From NCBI GenBank assembly GCA_000733355.1, contig JNVV01000023.1, forward strand, positions 463,844 through 527,843: DNA of 64,000 nt. The letters run 5' to 3'. This DNA comes from Falciphora oryzae. Taxonomy: Eukaryota > Ascomycota > Sordariomycetes > Magnaporthales > Magnaporthaceae. The position numbers were made by a program, and so were the translations under genes. Under the pieces are notes generated by a model. It was not told the origin of the DNA. It saw nothing but the letters and a program-made list of their open reading frames with translations, and searched no databases. Of this stretch, positions 22,280 to 33,544 are shown one piece after another (within the stretch, counting starts at the first letter, position 1; every line of letters starts with the position of its first letter).

Positions 22280-22477
22280 GGCTTCTGCTGCGGTGACCCC
22301 TGGTCCTCTCTCAAAGCGAGGGGGCTTGAGGACTGTTGTCCGGACGGTTCTTGGTCCTCTTTTCCGTCTTGCAGGACTGCGCAAGGACGGTGATTTGCAG
22401 TGACAAGGTCAGCAAGGGCACGTCACAAAGAGAAATCTCCACTCCGGGGCGGCGGCGGGGCAGATGGGAAGCGGTAG

Positions 22478-22673
22478 TTACTTGGATGGATCCTTGGGGG
22501 GCCGGCCGGGTCGAGGCGCCGGAGTCTGGCACTTGATAGCCCGGCGGATCTGCTGGACCGAGGCGCCGGTTCTGTCGGAGATTTGGCGCCGGGTGAAGCC
22601 GCCGTCAAAAGCAAGGGCGCGGATGCGGATCCTGTCCGCCTCTGTGAGCTGTTTCGTGCCGACGGGTGGGCCT

Positions 22674-22678
<5 letters not shown>
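22478..22678 (-). CDS. Small helix-turn-helix protein, possibly a transposase N-terminal fragment
   Basis: A 66-residue frame from ATG 22678. Residues about 10-48 (LTEADRIRIRALAF, then RRQISDRTGASVQQIRRAI) fit the homeodomain-like helix-turn-helix found at the N-terminus of fungal Tc1/mariner transposases and of small HTH proteins. A GRPPKDPSK tail ends in a possible AT-hook-like GRP. No catalytic DDE domain follows. A GTAACT donor overlaps the stop, so the frame may continue through an intron. The ATG is preceded directly by a run of A on this strand. It could be a transposon fragment, a domesticated DNA-binding domain, or the first exon of a longer gene. Confidence 0.5.

Positions 22679-22705
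<27 letters not shown>
22678..22705 (+). repeat. Homopolymer tract T28
   Basis: 28 consecutive T on the plus strand (28 A on the minus strand, the last being the A of the HTH ORF start codon), followed by TTG repeats. Confidence 0.95.
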
Positions 22706-23649
22706 GTTGTTGTTAGACGTCAGTAATGCAGCATCCAATGCGAGATGCAAATCGACGGTGGGATGGCAAACACCGAGAGGGGAAAAGAAAAAGCACCACG
22801 GACAACGCAGCCTGTTGTACCACAGCTGGATCCCGGCCAGCTGGCACCGCCTGGATCTGGACTGGTGCTGGCACGTGGATCCTGGGGGAGGGTACCTGGG
22901 GCTGGGTGAGCTTTGGGTCTGGTACTTTGTCAGGGGTGGACTCGTCTTAACTGCAGCCCCTCTCGTCCGCAATGGGCAAGGGTGTTAGCATGCAAGTCAC
23001 TTCCAGCCCTCCATAAGGTCTTAGACAGGAGTTTTCCATGCCAGACCTTTTGCATGCGGCTTCTTCTCTAGATCTCTTGTATTTGTCTACTAGCTAAAAC
23101 TTCCTTTAGCGCCAGGAGTTGCCCCATTGCACGGCAGCTGCCGAAAGCCATTGTAGATAGCACAAAGCGCAACTCGGGACGGCCATCTCCAACATCTCAG
23201 CCCCCGTCCGCCGAGACATCCATGCTTTCTGCCCCACCCCCTGTCTGCATCAAGCTAGAGCCAGCCCCACTATCCGTCAATTGAGCGTGGCAGACGCGTC
23301 CAGGGAAAAAAAAGCTTCGTGTTGGTGGGATTGGGCCGTAGCTTCCACCTCGATCCAGCCCTTCCATGGTGGGGATTGGGAACTCAACCTTTGCGCTTTC
23401 CCTTCCACCTTGTTGTCTCTGCCTTGTTTCTTGTTCAGCCTTTTCATCTGCCTTTTTTCACTTCTCTGTTTTTGCTTTCCGCTTGAAATCCGGCGCGGTT
23501 TCAGCAGCGTTACATGCATCTGTAGATACCCTCACGCCATTCTGTTTCTTCTTTTCTGTTTTTCCGGCGCCTCCTCCATCCTCCAGCGCCCTCGTCGGGG
23601 CGCCCTGCGATATCCAACTACGCCGAGCCTTCCCTGCCTGCCCACCACG
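22706..23649. promoter_or_regulatory. Upstream region of the coilin-like gene
   Basis: Pyrimidine-rich towards the 3' end (about 23395-23645), typical of fungal promoters and leaders. The main frame is open for 123 codons upstream of the ATG at 23650 but contains no earlier in-frame ATG. Confidence 0.5.
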
Positions 23650-26600
23650 ATGGCGAACAACGTGCGGCTCCGGCTGATAGTTAGACGCCATGGCCTGCCC
23701 GACACGCGCGTTCTATTCAGCGTCCCCCTCGACGACGACCCTACCGTCGCACAATTCCTCGAGCTTGTCAATGCCACAGTCCCTCTCGAGTCCACCGACT
23801 GGGGCCTCGATGACTACGCCGTCGAGCTTCGCAACCCAGCTGGAGGCGCCTTCGAGGCGCTGCACTTCCAAACTGTGGCCTCCATTCTGAAGCAGGACGA
23901 GGAGGTCTACATCCGCCCGCTATTGACTCCCGACCTCAAGAAACGTCGCGTCAGCGGCAGACACCAGATCAGCCAAGACGGCAAGCATCTGATCGACGGC
24001 GTCCCCTTCGGCCGCCCTCTTCTGCGCCAGCCACGCGATCGCCCTGCCATCGAGATCCCGCCCCGCAAACGTCGCAGGCTCCTCGCCCAGGACCCAGGCT
24101 CCCCGGCGGCCGAGGACGACCGGGACGAAGATGACGAGGAGGATCAAGACTTCCAACCTCTTCAGCTGACACAGAATGGAGAGCCTCCCTCCTATCTTGA
24201 GGAGGAAGACGAGCAAGATGACTACTTCTCGGCCGATGGCGACGAGGACGACATGGACGTTGATGACGACGTCTCGGAGATTGACGAGGACGAGTTGACG
24301 GCTCTTCGGCTCGACAATGACGAGGAGGATGCAGGTCTACGTCTTCCACAGGCGTCACTCGCCTCGTCGTCGCTCTCGCCCTCCGATGAGCAGGGCCAGT
24401 CCACCGAGGCCGCCGAGAATGACACGGAGAACGAGAGTGATTCCGATGCCGCTATCGGCGACCTCAAGTCCAGCATGGCTGTCGCATTCCCTGACGCAAC
24501 CCAAGCCACGCTCAACCGCGCTTTTCGCAAGTGCCACGCTCGCAACGGCTCCTACATCGCACGAAACATCTTCAAGTGGCTCAAGAAACGCCATGCACCT
24601 CAGGTCAGCTACCGCCGCGTGAAGCGCCACTACCGCTCCAGAATCAGGAACGCAGCTGCATCTCCACAGCCCCAGACCGCCCGCGAGCGCTCCAATGGTG
24701 TGCAAGAATCCGAGACGCCTGCCTCGGCCGGAGACATGGACATGGACGAGTCGGATGCTGATAGTGTGGGCTCTCTCGTGCGCTACTACGACCAACACGG
24801 CCTCCCTCCCGGATCTATTCGTGATGGCACTGCGCTGGGTCACATGGCAGACGCCGTGCGCGGCCGTCCGAGGCTCCTGACCTCCCCGGGACTCGAGGAC
24901 GACGCTGACCACGAGGACGCTGAGAGCGAGTCCGACGATGCTTCATTGGGTGGGGAGCACACACCCGAGATGGAGGGTGCCGATTCCGAGGGCGACGAGC
25001 TGGAGAACGAGCCGGACGCCGAGTCTGAGCCTGGCGATGCCCAGGAAGCGCAGTCCCTCTCTGGCTCCACCGCGTATGACAGCCCGTCTGGATCGCCCGG
25101 CGCCACAGGACAGCCGGCCCCGCTCACGTCGGGTGCCGGCTCCGAGTCCGAGAGCGACGACAACGCCGAGGGAGCTGGCGACGAGGACGATAGAGGCGAC
25201 TCAGTATACGACAGCACTGATGAGGAGGACATAGGCGACTGGATCTATGACAGCGACAGCAATAACGACAGCGAGGACGAACTCGAGGCTGCCGCCCAGA
25301 CGCAACTCCCCGCTTCTGACGAGGCTGGGAGCGACAGTGAGAGCGGTAGACACAGCTCGGTCGCCTCCGACGACTCAGACAACGAGGACTCTGACGACGG
25401 CCAAGGAGCCGCAGTCCAGAGCCCGGCGTCAGATGGCAGCTCCAGTGAGAAAGCGAGCAGCTCCGAGGACGAAGAGTCGAGTGGCTCCGAGGGCAGTTCT
25501 GAGAGTTCCGAGAGCAGCTCCGAGAGCAGCTCCGAGAGCAGTTCCGAGAGTAGCTCTGACAGCAGTTCCGAGAATAGCCCCGACAGCAGTTCTGATAGTA
25601 GTTCCGAGAGTGAGGAGGAGAGCAGCTCAGAGGACTCGAGCGGCTCGGACGACTCCGACAGCGGTTCGTCCGACGACAAGCAGCCAGAGGAGATGTCTGC
25701 CCGGCCCCCCGCCAGCACCTCGGCCGCCGCTGCCGATTCGAGCACCTCGCAATCTCGGGATGCCGAGCAGCAGCCGGCGACTGGGTCGGCGGCTCCGGAG
25801 CAGGACGAGGGACGCGAGCCGCGTGGAGCACCTGGACAGGGGATGACTAAGACTCGGAACCGCAATGCTCGGCGGCGCGCTAAGAACATGCTGCTTAAGA
25901 ATAGTATGCTGGAAGACCGCAAGAAGGCACTGCTGGCTGCTATTGGTTGCGGCCCAGAGACCCCTGCCCCCCTCCCTCCAGTCGCTGGCCCGGGCGGAAA
26001 CCCGCCGATGGAGCCCGCCTCTGCCGCCGCTGCCGCCCCAGGCTCGGGCCCAGCCCCTTCCGACAGCGGCGACGATGCCGACGCGTGGAGCACCAAGATC
26101 GACTACCACGCGGTCGAGTGTGCCGGGGAAGAGGTGGCGCTGAGTGAGCCACCCTTCCCCTTCGTCCAGCGCTGGGATCCCTCACAGCGCTCGCACCGCA
26201 AGAGAAAGCAGCCTGCCCGGTCCAACTACTACGAGGAGGACCATGACGACAGCAGACGCTCTGGCAAGAAGCTCAAGTTCGTGGACGAGCCCGAGGAGAC
26301 GGTGGAGGCGCTGAACTACGACGACGTCGACATCGGCGATAAGGATGTCGATGCCGCTCACGAGACATCGGTTGCCGACAGCCAGCTGACCGACTGGGAC
26401 GACCTCCCATCGCTGCCCTCCGACCTCGCCATTCTCCCCGCATTTCACATCAGCGACGCCCAGCCGTCCATGGTCATCACTTGGAAGAAGTGGTTGCTCT
26501 CCGAGGCAACCAAGTGGCAGCCACAGGTTGTCGACGTCACCGCCGTCATCGGCAGGGTGAACGAAGACCACCAGACGCTGGATGTGATGATGGCCAAGCG

Positions 26601-28305
26601 AGACCGTGGTCTGGACGACTTCGCGAAGCAGTTCGACGAGGAGACAGGCAAGCGAAATTATAGAATATTTGACCCGCCCGACTTTTCCGACGACGACGAG
26701 CCAGATCCGGAGGCAGAGAAGGCCTGGAACGAGGGCTGGCGCACCGTGGCCGTCGTGGACATGATCGAGCCTCGCATCCGGCAGGCCCCCCTGACCAACT
26801 TCGACAACGAGCCCGCGACCCTAGACAGCCAGGCCCTCTTGCCTAGGCCCACCAACCTTCGCGTCTCCGAGCGGGTAGACAGCTCCGTCGTGGTGCCTGA
26901 TAGCCAGGCGCTGCGGAATGTAGACGACACCACCGAGGGCAAGTTGGCCACAAGCGGCGAGACCGACAACCAAGCGGAGCAAGGTGTCAAGGCCTCGGAT
27001 TCTTGCGTCTCCGACACCAACCAGGATACTGCCACGGGCTCTACTACCTCGCGCCCCCACCAACCAGCCCAGCTTCCGAGCGACGGCGACGCACTCATGC
27101 TGGATGACGATGAGCTCATTATGACCCACTCCTCCGCCAACAGCGCTGCCACGGATGCAAACGCGCTCATCAGCGTGCCGGTGCTTGGTGCGATGCATGA
27201 TGCGGCCGCCGATGCACAGTACAGGTTCCCGCCGTATCAGTCAGTCGACGACTCGGACAGCCCTTCGCGACAGCTGGTCGGTGATGTTCTCCCTGTCCCC
27301 ACCGGTGAAGTTACATCGCAGCAAGTGAGCTACCCCCAGCTCCACGTCCCCCCATCGTTGGTCGGAAGCGTCCGCAGCGGCCGTCAGCCAGACGGGGACG
27401 ACGACATGGACATGGACCCGGATGCATTCAGCAACGCTGTCGATACGGACGGCGAGAACGAGGACCGGACCTCGACTCCGCGGGCCAGCAGGCTCAGCAA
27501 GCAAAAGACGGATACCGACCCGCAAACGCCGGCCAAGTCGGACAAGGATGCGGTGGGTTCAGCTCCATCCAGTTCATCGTCATCCCTACCATCGATTAGC
27601 ACTCTGTGGTTTACGTGTTCGACGTCGCGTAACACTCAGTCGCCGTCTAGGACGGCGCAGCAGCCAACCCTGGGCGCCAAGTCGGCGCAGGCTGCCAAGG
27701 GCGATGCCGAGTACCAGGAGGCAATGCGGCGGCTTGACGCCTCTGAAGACGAGGGTGATGCTGACGGAGACGCCCTGCGCGCCGTACAGGACAAGGCATC
27801 GTCTTTCATCAAGCAGAGCAACAGCCAGCCATTGGCCTCGGTGGAGAGCGACCAGCCACCTCAGCAGGTCAAGAAGGAGAACGTCAAGACCGAGCCGCAC
27901 AGCTTTGCGACGTCTGTCTCGCCGCCCTCGCACTCCGCCAGGGGTGCCATCAAGGGGACACGCTTTGGCAGGAGCGGCACCAAGAAGGCCACCCCGTCTC
28001 AGCCTCCCCCCGATGCTGACATCATCACCCTGTCGAGCAGCCCTGAGCCTGTATACGAGGAAGATTATGCCGAGGATGACGTGGACGAGGACTACGAGGC
28101 CTCTGCGTCCCGACGGCGCACCGCGCGCAACAGCTCAGGCTATGCCGTAGCGACGCGCAAGGCCGCCTCGCGAGAGCCCAGGGCGGGCCTGAGGGGCGCC
28201 AGCGTGCCTACGCGGGCTAGGACCGCCATCTCGGTGCTCGGTGGATTGTCGCGGGGCACAAAAAGGGTCTCGTCGATGGCGCCGCCGTCGTCGTCCTCGT
28301 CCTAG
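23650..28305 (+). CDS. Large acidic coilin-like nuclear protein
   Basis: Uninterrupted frame of 1551 residues from the first in-frame ATG. Residues 1-90 look like a ubiquitin-like fold (VRLRLIVRRHGLPDTRVLF) with a conserved follow-up (GRHQISQDGKHLIDGVPFG, then basic PPRKRRR, a nuclear signal). A very acidic Ser/Asp/Glu tract follows, including an almost pure SSES repeat at about 610-660. A basic block TRNRNARRR (about 735) and PPFPFVQRWDPSQ (about 840) precede a conserved segment (WKKWLLSEATKWQPQVVDV, about 945-1010) that I read as the atypical Tudor region of coilin-type proteins. Near 1456 a SUMO-interaction-like IITLSSSPEP occurs. Coilin scaffolds Cajal bodies and snRNP assembly. The assignment rests on domain order and is moderate. 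A stop-free 87-nt intron-like segment lies at 27553-27639. Confidence 0.85.
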   Translation: MANNVRLRLIVRRHGLPDTRVLFSVPLDDDPTVAQFLELVNATVPLESTDWGLDDYAVELRNPAGGAFEALHFQTVASILKQDEEVYIRPLLTPDLKKRRVSGRHQISQDGKHLIDGVPFGRPLLRQPRDRPAIEIPPRKRRRLLAQDPGSPAAEDDRDEDDEEDQDFQPLQLTQNGEPPSYLEEEDEQDDYFSADGDEDDMDVDDDVSEIDEDELTALRLDNDEEDAGLRLPQASLASSSLSPSDEQGQSTEAAENDTENESDSDAAIGDLKSSMAVAFPDATQATLNRAFRKCHARNGSYIARNIFKWLKKRHAPQVSYRRVKRHYRSRIRNAAASPQPQTARERSNGVQESETPASAGDMDMDESDADSVGSLVRYYDQHGLPPGSIRDGTALGHMADAVRGRPRLLTSPGLEDDADHEDAESESDDASLGGEHTPEMEGADSEGDELENEPDAESEPGDAQEAQSLSGSTAYDSPSGSPGATGQPAPLTSGAGSESESDDNAEGAGDEDDRGDSVYDSTDEEDIGDWIYDSDSNNDSEDELEAAAQTQLPASDEAGSDSESGRHSSVASDDSDNEDSDDGQGAAVQSPASDGSSSEKASSSEDEESSGSEGSSESSESSSESSSESSSESSSDSSSENSPDSSSDSSSESEEESSSEDSSGSDDSDSGSSDDKQPEEMSARPPASTSAAAADSSTSQSRDAEQQPATGSAAPEQDEGREPRGAPGQGMTKTRNRNARRRAKNMLLKNSMLEDRKKALLAAIGCGPETPAPLPPVAGPGGNPPMEPASAAAAAPGSGPAPSDSGDDADAWSTKIDYHAVECAGEEVALSEPPFPFVQRWDPSQRSHRKRKQPARSNYYEEDHDDSRRSGKKLKFVDEPEETVEALNYDDVDIGDKDVDAAHETSVADSQLTDWDDLPSLPSDLAILPAFHISDAQPSMVITWKKWLLSEATKWQPQVVDVTAVIGRVNEDHQTLDVMMAKRDRGLDDFAKQFDEETGKRNYRIFDPPDFSDDDEPDPEAEKAWNEGWRTVAVVDMIEPRIRQAPLTNFDNEPATLDSQALLPRPTNLRVSERVDSSVVVPDSQALRNVDDTTEGKLATSGETDNQAEQGVKASDSCVSDTNQDTATGSTTSRPHQPAQLPSDGDALMLDDDELIMTHSSANSAATDANALISVPVLGAMHDAAADAQYRFPPYQSVDDSDSPSRQLVGDVLPVPTGEVTSQQVSYPQLHVPPSLVGSVRSGRQPDGDDDMDMDPDAFSNAVDTDGENEDRTSTPRASRLSKQKTDTDPQTPAKSDKDAVGSAPSSSSSSLPSISTLWFTCSTSRNTQSPSRTAQQPTLGAKSAQAAKGDAEYQEAMRRLDASEDEGDADGDALRAVQDKASSFIKQSNSQPLASVESDQPPQQVKKENVKTEPHSFATSVSPPSHSARGAIKGTRFGRSGTKKATPSQPPPDADIITLSSSPEPVYEEDYAEDDVDEDYEASASRRRTARNSSGYAVATRKAASREPRAGLRGASVPTRARTAISVLGGLSRGTKRVSSMAPPSSSSS

Positions 28306-31300
28306 AGAAACAGGAAATCCCGATGGACGCACCAACTCCTAGACCTAGACGAGTCAGGGATCGTCCTGGAAGACCGGGATCCTTGTGAGAAATAAGAATT
28401 TTCGAGGGAGGCAGGAAGTCTCTGGGAGCCTCTGAAAGAGATGTCATTGTGGCTTAATGGGTCATGTTTCTTGTCGATGTATTCACTGTTTGTGTTTTTC
28501 TTCTTTTCTCGCTTGCGATGGTGTTCTAGCATTTTCACGAGGGGTCTGGCATAGACTTCTCTCAGGGTCATGTTTCTATGGGCGCACTCGCTTCCTACTC
28601 GCGGCGCTTTTTCTGGCATTTTCACTAGGGTCGTTTGTCCTCTTCCTCACAGCCCTGCCGTCCTTACTCACCAAGGGCGTGTGTTTTGTCGATACCTGGA
28701 TTTTGTTCTCTTGGCTGCGCTTTCCCGGCATTTTCGGAGCTCATCTGGTTTCTTCACTGGGGGGTCCTCGTCTTCTCACGAGGGCTGCCTCGCCCCCCAC
28801 TTCTCATACCTGATGCTCCAGTCCATTATCCGTCTGTTGCGATTAATTCCGTTCCACCGAGTGGAATGTCCAAGTAACTACCTAGTCCACGCGATGGGAG
28901 GATAGCTCTCATCAGCTGCACACCGGTAGTCATGGTGCTGCCTTGGTAGTTTTCCTTTGGGACTCCCTGAGAGGGTTACTGTCATTCGTGGCAACTGGAA
29001 GCCACTGTGCTCCATGTACTTTCTCGGGTGCCGTCGCGCCTTGGTAGTCCCATAATAGAGAAGTACTACGTGCCAAATACTGTGCTTCCCCCCTGCTGTT
29101 CACCATGTCTTCGCATAAGGACAGAATTTCAACAGTCACATGCACATGGTCACCCGGAGCAGAGGTGCAACTCGCATCGAATCGATTGGCGAGTAGCGGA
29201 TTTATTAAGGAGGGCTAATGCGTGCCAAACTTTTTACAGGCGGGCTGCCGGGTCCCGAACCGGCCCCTATTTTCCCTTGCCGTTGACAGCCAGGGATGAA
29301 ATGGGGCGAGGCTCGGGGGAAGTTGTTTTGAAAACAGAAACATGTCTGAGATGCTAATGGGTTGCCCGAATACCTCTTGGGGGTATTGTCTAGACCCGAT
29401 AGAAAAGAGAGAGAAAAAAAAAACATAAGGAAATGGGGTCATTACATCCTGCCTTGGCCGGCCAGGCGGGATGCAACAGTCCCCGGGGTGGAATACATGG
29501 AATATTGTACCGGGAAAGGACTGAAGAAAAAAAAAAGAAATCTGATAAAACAAGTGCTTTTGCTCTTCCTCCATTTTCCCCATTATGCTTTTTTTTTTTT
29601 TTTTGGGCTCCTCCTCCTCTTTTCAACTTTTTTTTTTTCTTTTTGACTTTGGTCTTGTACGCTGTCGTCCACCTTCTAGTTCCAGGTGAGCCCCAAATCA
29701 CCCGTATATGTATGGTGAATCTGTCGAGAGCGGGCTCGGGCTCGCCTTGGCTATGGTCTTGGTAGAAAATGTGACGAAAAAAAAAAAAAAAAAAGCGTTC
29801 AGGCGGCCGGGAGTCTCAAGGGCGCACCTGTGCCCAACTTAACGACTCCATGCCGCCCGGGAGTATTGCCGCCGTTTTTGTTGTTCATGACGCGTGAATT
29901 CCTTTCTGTTTATTCCTCCTCTGGCCGTTGATGAGTGTTGTCTTGATAGAAAGGACAAAAAAAAAAAAGGAATGCTGAGCTCAAGCAAGTGCTGAGCGGA
30001 GGGTATCTTTATCTGTGCTTCTTTGATAATGACAAGGCCGCCGGGCGTGGGTGGGGAAAATGCCAAAGCGAAAGCCTCGCAGAGGCACGCTTTTTCCTGG
30101 CATATCAAAAGACGACGACAGATTAAATTAGATGTTGGGGGCGCCACCAAGGTTGGCCCCTAGGCGGCACCCGAGCATGGACCGGTAGGAGGGTGAGGTG
30201 GGCTGGTGTAGCAGGCACAAGGTAGAGCTTATGCAATTATTGGAGGTGTGATTAGAGGGGTGTGCCTGCGTGGCCGAGGTTCTCCAGGTGGGTTGTGTAG
30301 CCCCTGACCAGGGGCCCGGTGACAAAGCAGGGCGCGCGCCCTGGGGAGCCAAGAGCAGGGTGGGTGGGCACCTCAAAAGATGCTTGAGATGCAGACCCGT
30401 TGGGTATAGGTGACTCATCGTCTCGGAACCGCAGCCCCTAGCTGAAAGAGAAGCGGGCGGACGCGGTTGGTGGGTTGTTGGTGTGCACGCCGCGGCGGGG
30501 ACCGTTGAGAGCGTGCTGGTGAAGGGACCACCACGTGGAGCGAATCGGGGCAGCGCGCGGAGGCCAGGCCCGGCTCCCCCAGGGGTTGGCTACACACAGC
30601 CCAGGGATGAATACGACGAACCGGGCCGGGAGCGAGCAGTTGGGGTCGTGTCTTTGGTTACACGGCAGGGGGGAAGGGCCAGCTCTCGGGGCTGTGGCTG
30701 TGTCCTGCAGGACGTTCCGAGGGAGAGGGACGGACGAACTGGAGGGGAGGATGCTGCTCTGGCGCTGGCGGGTGTACAAGCCTGTCTGTTTCCCTGGCAG
30801 GATATGGGAGGGGTGGGAGTGAGAGGATAGCAGGCGTGCGGCAGAAAGCGACGGTTGGGAATGGCCTCGGAGTTCCGGGATTGCGCGTGCGTGCTGCTAC
30901 TGGATTGGTTGATGTGGCGTGCAACGTTGAAGTCTCTCTCGGGCTCCAGCAGCGTGTTCAATCAGGGTAAAAAGGGGACCGGGCATTTTTACCCCTTCCT
31001 GTTGGCCTGGGAGACGGGAGCTTGGCAAGGAACATGCGTGACACGGCGTCGCGGCTTCGGGCATATGTCAAGGGCCGTGACGCCCGTCGAGCTGCCAACT
31101 GGTCTTGTCAGATTTTCCCTGGCAGGCCTCGTGTCCGGGCTGGTTCTTTGGGCTGGCGGCTGCGGGTTGGCGGGTGTTAGATTAAATCTGACAGGACAGC
31201 TCCGAGGCGACGCAAGGATGGCTGCATATTCGCCGGAGGGCGCATCGACGGACAGCCGCGGTGCTTGCCCTTCTCCGGCTGGCAAACAGGGAAGGTAGCC

Positions 31301-33544
31301 AGGCCCTGTTCTGTGGCTGCGGTGGCGTTGCGTCTGGAAGTCGTGTGACCGCCCCCTTGTCGCTTGCTGGCTTCGCTTGTTGCGATGGAGAAGGGGGTCT
31401 GGTGTTTCTTTGAGAGTTTGGCTTGCCGGCTGCGTGTCGTTCAGCCAGCCGAAGAGCAGAGATGGGGTCTCGACGACGTCACGGCTTTGACTCAGAGGCC
31501 CAACTGGAGGTTGACAGTTGTAGCAGGAGTGTGCGAGCGGTCTGTCAACACTCTGCCCTGCTGGCATGGTTCATCAGGAGGGAGGCGAGGCCCGAAGAGA
31601 GCTAGGCGAACGTGTGGGTGGGTATGGATGGACGTGTATGTGTATGTGTGTGTTTACGTGTGGAAGTAGTGGTCTGGCGAGGCCGCCTGGGTGGCTTGGG
31701 GAGGGTTAATCATCTTGCCAGCACGCCGTAAGCGTTGTCTGATGACATGGTGCCCGGTACGGGACGCGCCGACGCGAGCCCAAAGAGTCATAGGCAGAGA
31801 GAGAAGCCCGACCATGTGCCCGATCCCAGCCGAGCTCGAAGCAGGAAAACCCAGGCAGCCAATGAGACGGATTTTTGGCCACGGTTGGGTTGCCTCTCGG
31901 GACCAGTGTCTGGTTTCAGAGCCAGATTGTGGCGCCCGATTCTCCCTTGGCGGGCCGCCCTGCTCTGGCCAGTTGTGTGCTTGTGTCTCGTGTCCATGCA
32001 GAGGGTTGATCCGTGGCTTCCAGAGGCGGTGGCGCCGGGCGGTCTCTGGTACCTGCGTGTGTGGGTGTTTTGGTGTGCTCGTGTCTGCTGTCTGTCTGCC
32101 TGCCTGCCGGGAAGATGGGCCTGGGTTTGGGTGTAGAACGCCATGTTCGGGGTGGTGGTTGGTGGGACTCGAGCCCGTAGATAGTGGGGGCTACCCTAGA
32201 TGGTAGGGAAGAGCAGTGGAATTTGCTAATCTGTGTGGGGGGTCTCGGGCTTTGCTGGAGGTGGTAGCAGCCGCCTGGTGGTGGTGGCTCCCGTCGCCGC
32301 GGCGGCTGCTGTCGTGATCCAGGGATACGACAGGGCCACACCGGTGGGTAGCGTAGGCAAGGCAGGGGATGGAAGCCCGGGGCGGCCACAAGTCTCCCAG
32401 GCTGGTGCTGGCGCGGGACCCGAGTGGGTGGGTTGAAGGGGATGGGCTGGCGGATGGGGAGCACGAAAAGCCCGGAAATAGAACTGCCATCCAACCAGAG
32501 ACGCAAGAGGCAGGCAGTCCATGCAGAGAACAAACAGGTGGTACGCGCTAACAGAAGAGGGCCCGGCGCTGTTGCAGAGCCCTGTCGTGCTGGTTGCTAG
32601 TAGTGGTGGNNNNNNNNNNNNNNNNNNNNNNNNNNNNNNNNNNNNNNNNNNNNNNNNNNNNNNNNNNNNNNNNNNNNNNNNNNNNNNNNNNNNNNNNNNN
32701 NNNNNNNNNNNNNNNNNNNNNNNNNNNNNNNNNNNNNNNNNNNNNNNNNNNNNNNNNNNNNNNNNNNNNNNNNNNNNNNNNNNNNNNNNNNNNNNNNNNN
32801 NNNNNNNNNNNNNNNNNNNNNNNNNNNNNNNNNNNNNNNNNNNNNNNNNNNNNNNNNNNNNNNNNNNNNNNNNNNNNNNNNNNNNNNNNNNNNCCAGCAA
32901 AGGGGCAGAGAACAAGCGAGGGTTTCGGAAATGCACCAGTACGGAAAGCAGGAAGGAGTAAATGTCAGGGAATGGAAGTGATCGGCAGAGAGGCTGCGGC
33001 TGCTCAAAGGGACGTGATGCGCGAAATGCATGCTCGGGCTGGCTGCCTCCAACGGGGTGGGATTCGTTCGGAACGGAGGGAAGAAGGTACAGAGGCAAAG
33101 AAACGCTGGAAAGAAAAGTACAGGAGCAATATTACGGGACCCCGCCACAAACGGCTCGGCTGCCGGAATGAAGAGCCAGGGTCTCGAATTCGGACGTATA
33201 CGAAAACAGGAGCGGCGGGCATCTCGGGCGCAGAAGGAGGGGTGTGAAGGAAACGGGAAAAAAGCAAACAGCTGAACGAGTGCGGGGTTGGATTCGCGAG
33301 GTACAGAGATAAGCCGGACAGACGGAGCGTTGGAAAAACTTTCATGCTAGTTGGGGGGGTCATGGGGTGGTGTGCTGGGGGTGGTGTGCTGTGGGTGGGT
33401 GGGTAGGGCAGGCAAGTTTGTGGTGTGGGAGCTGAGGGGAAGGGCCATGGGCTGCATGAAGCTTCACGCAACGCACACGGCATCCATCCACAGGGGGAGA
33501 AAGACGGGATGGAAAACCGAAACGAGTGCAATGCCAGTCGCGCA
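28306..33544. other. 5.2-kb gene-poor convergent interval
   Basis: Between the 3' ends of the coilin-like gene and the second Zn2Cys6 gene. Contains homopolymers (T16 at 29589-29604, A18 at 29777-29794), GT-rich and GA-rich stretches and an N gap. No ORF shows domain or splice support. Long 3' UTRs or noncoding transcripts are possible but not visible. Confidence 0.6.
32610..32893. other. Assembly gap (284 N)
   Basis: Run of undetermined bases inside the gene-poor interval. Confidence 0.99.

Noticed and set aside
25124..26109. Several ORFs antisense to the Ser/Asp/Glu repeat of the coilin-like gene
   Set aside because: Produced by repeated codons read in other frames (poly-Leu/Ser or Arg/Cys).
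29215..29290. tRNA-like GGTCCCGAACC stretch
   Set aside because: No cloverleaf can be drawn on either strand.
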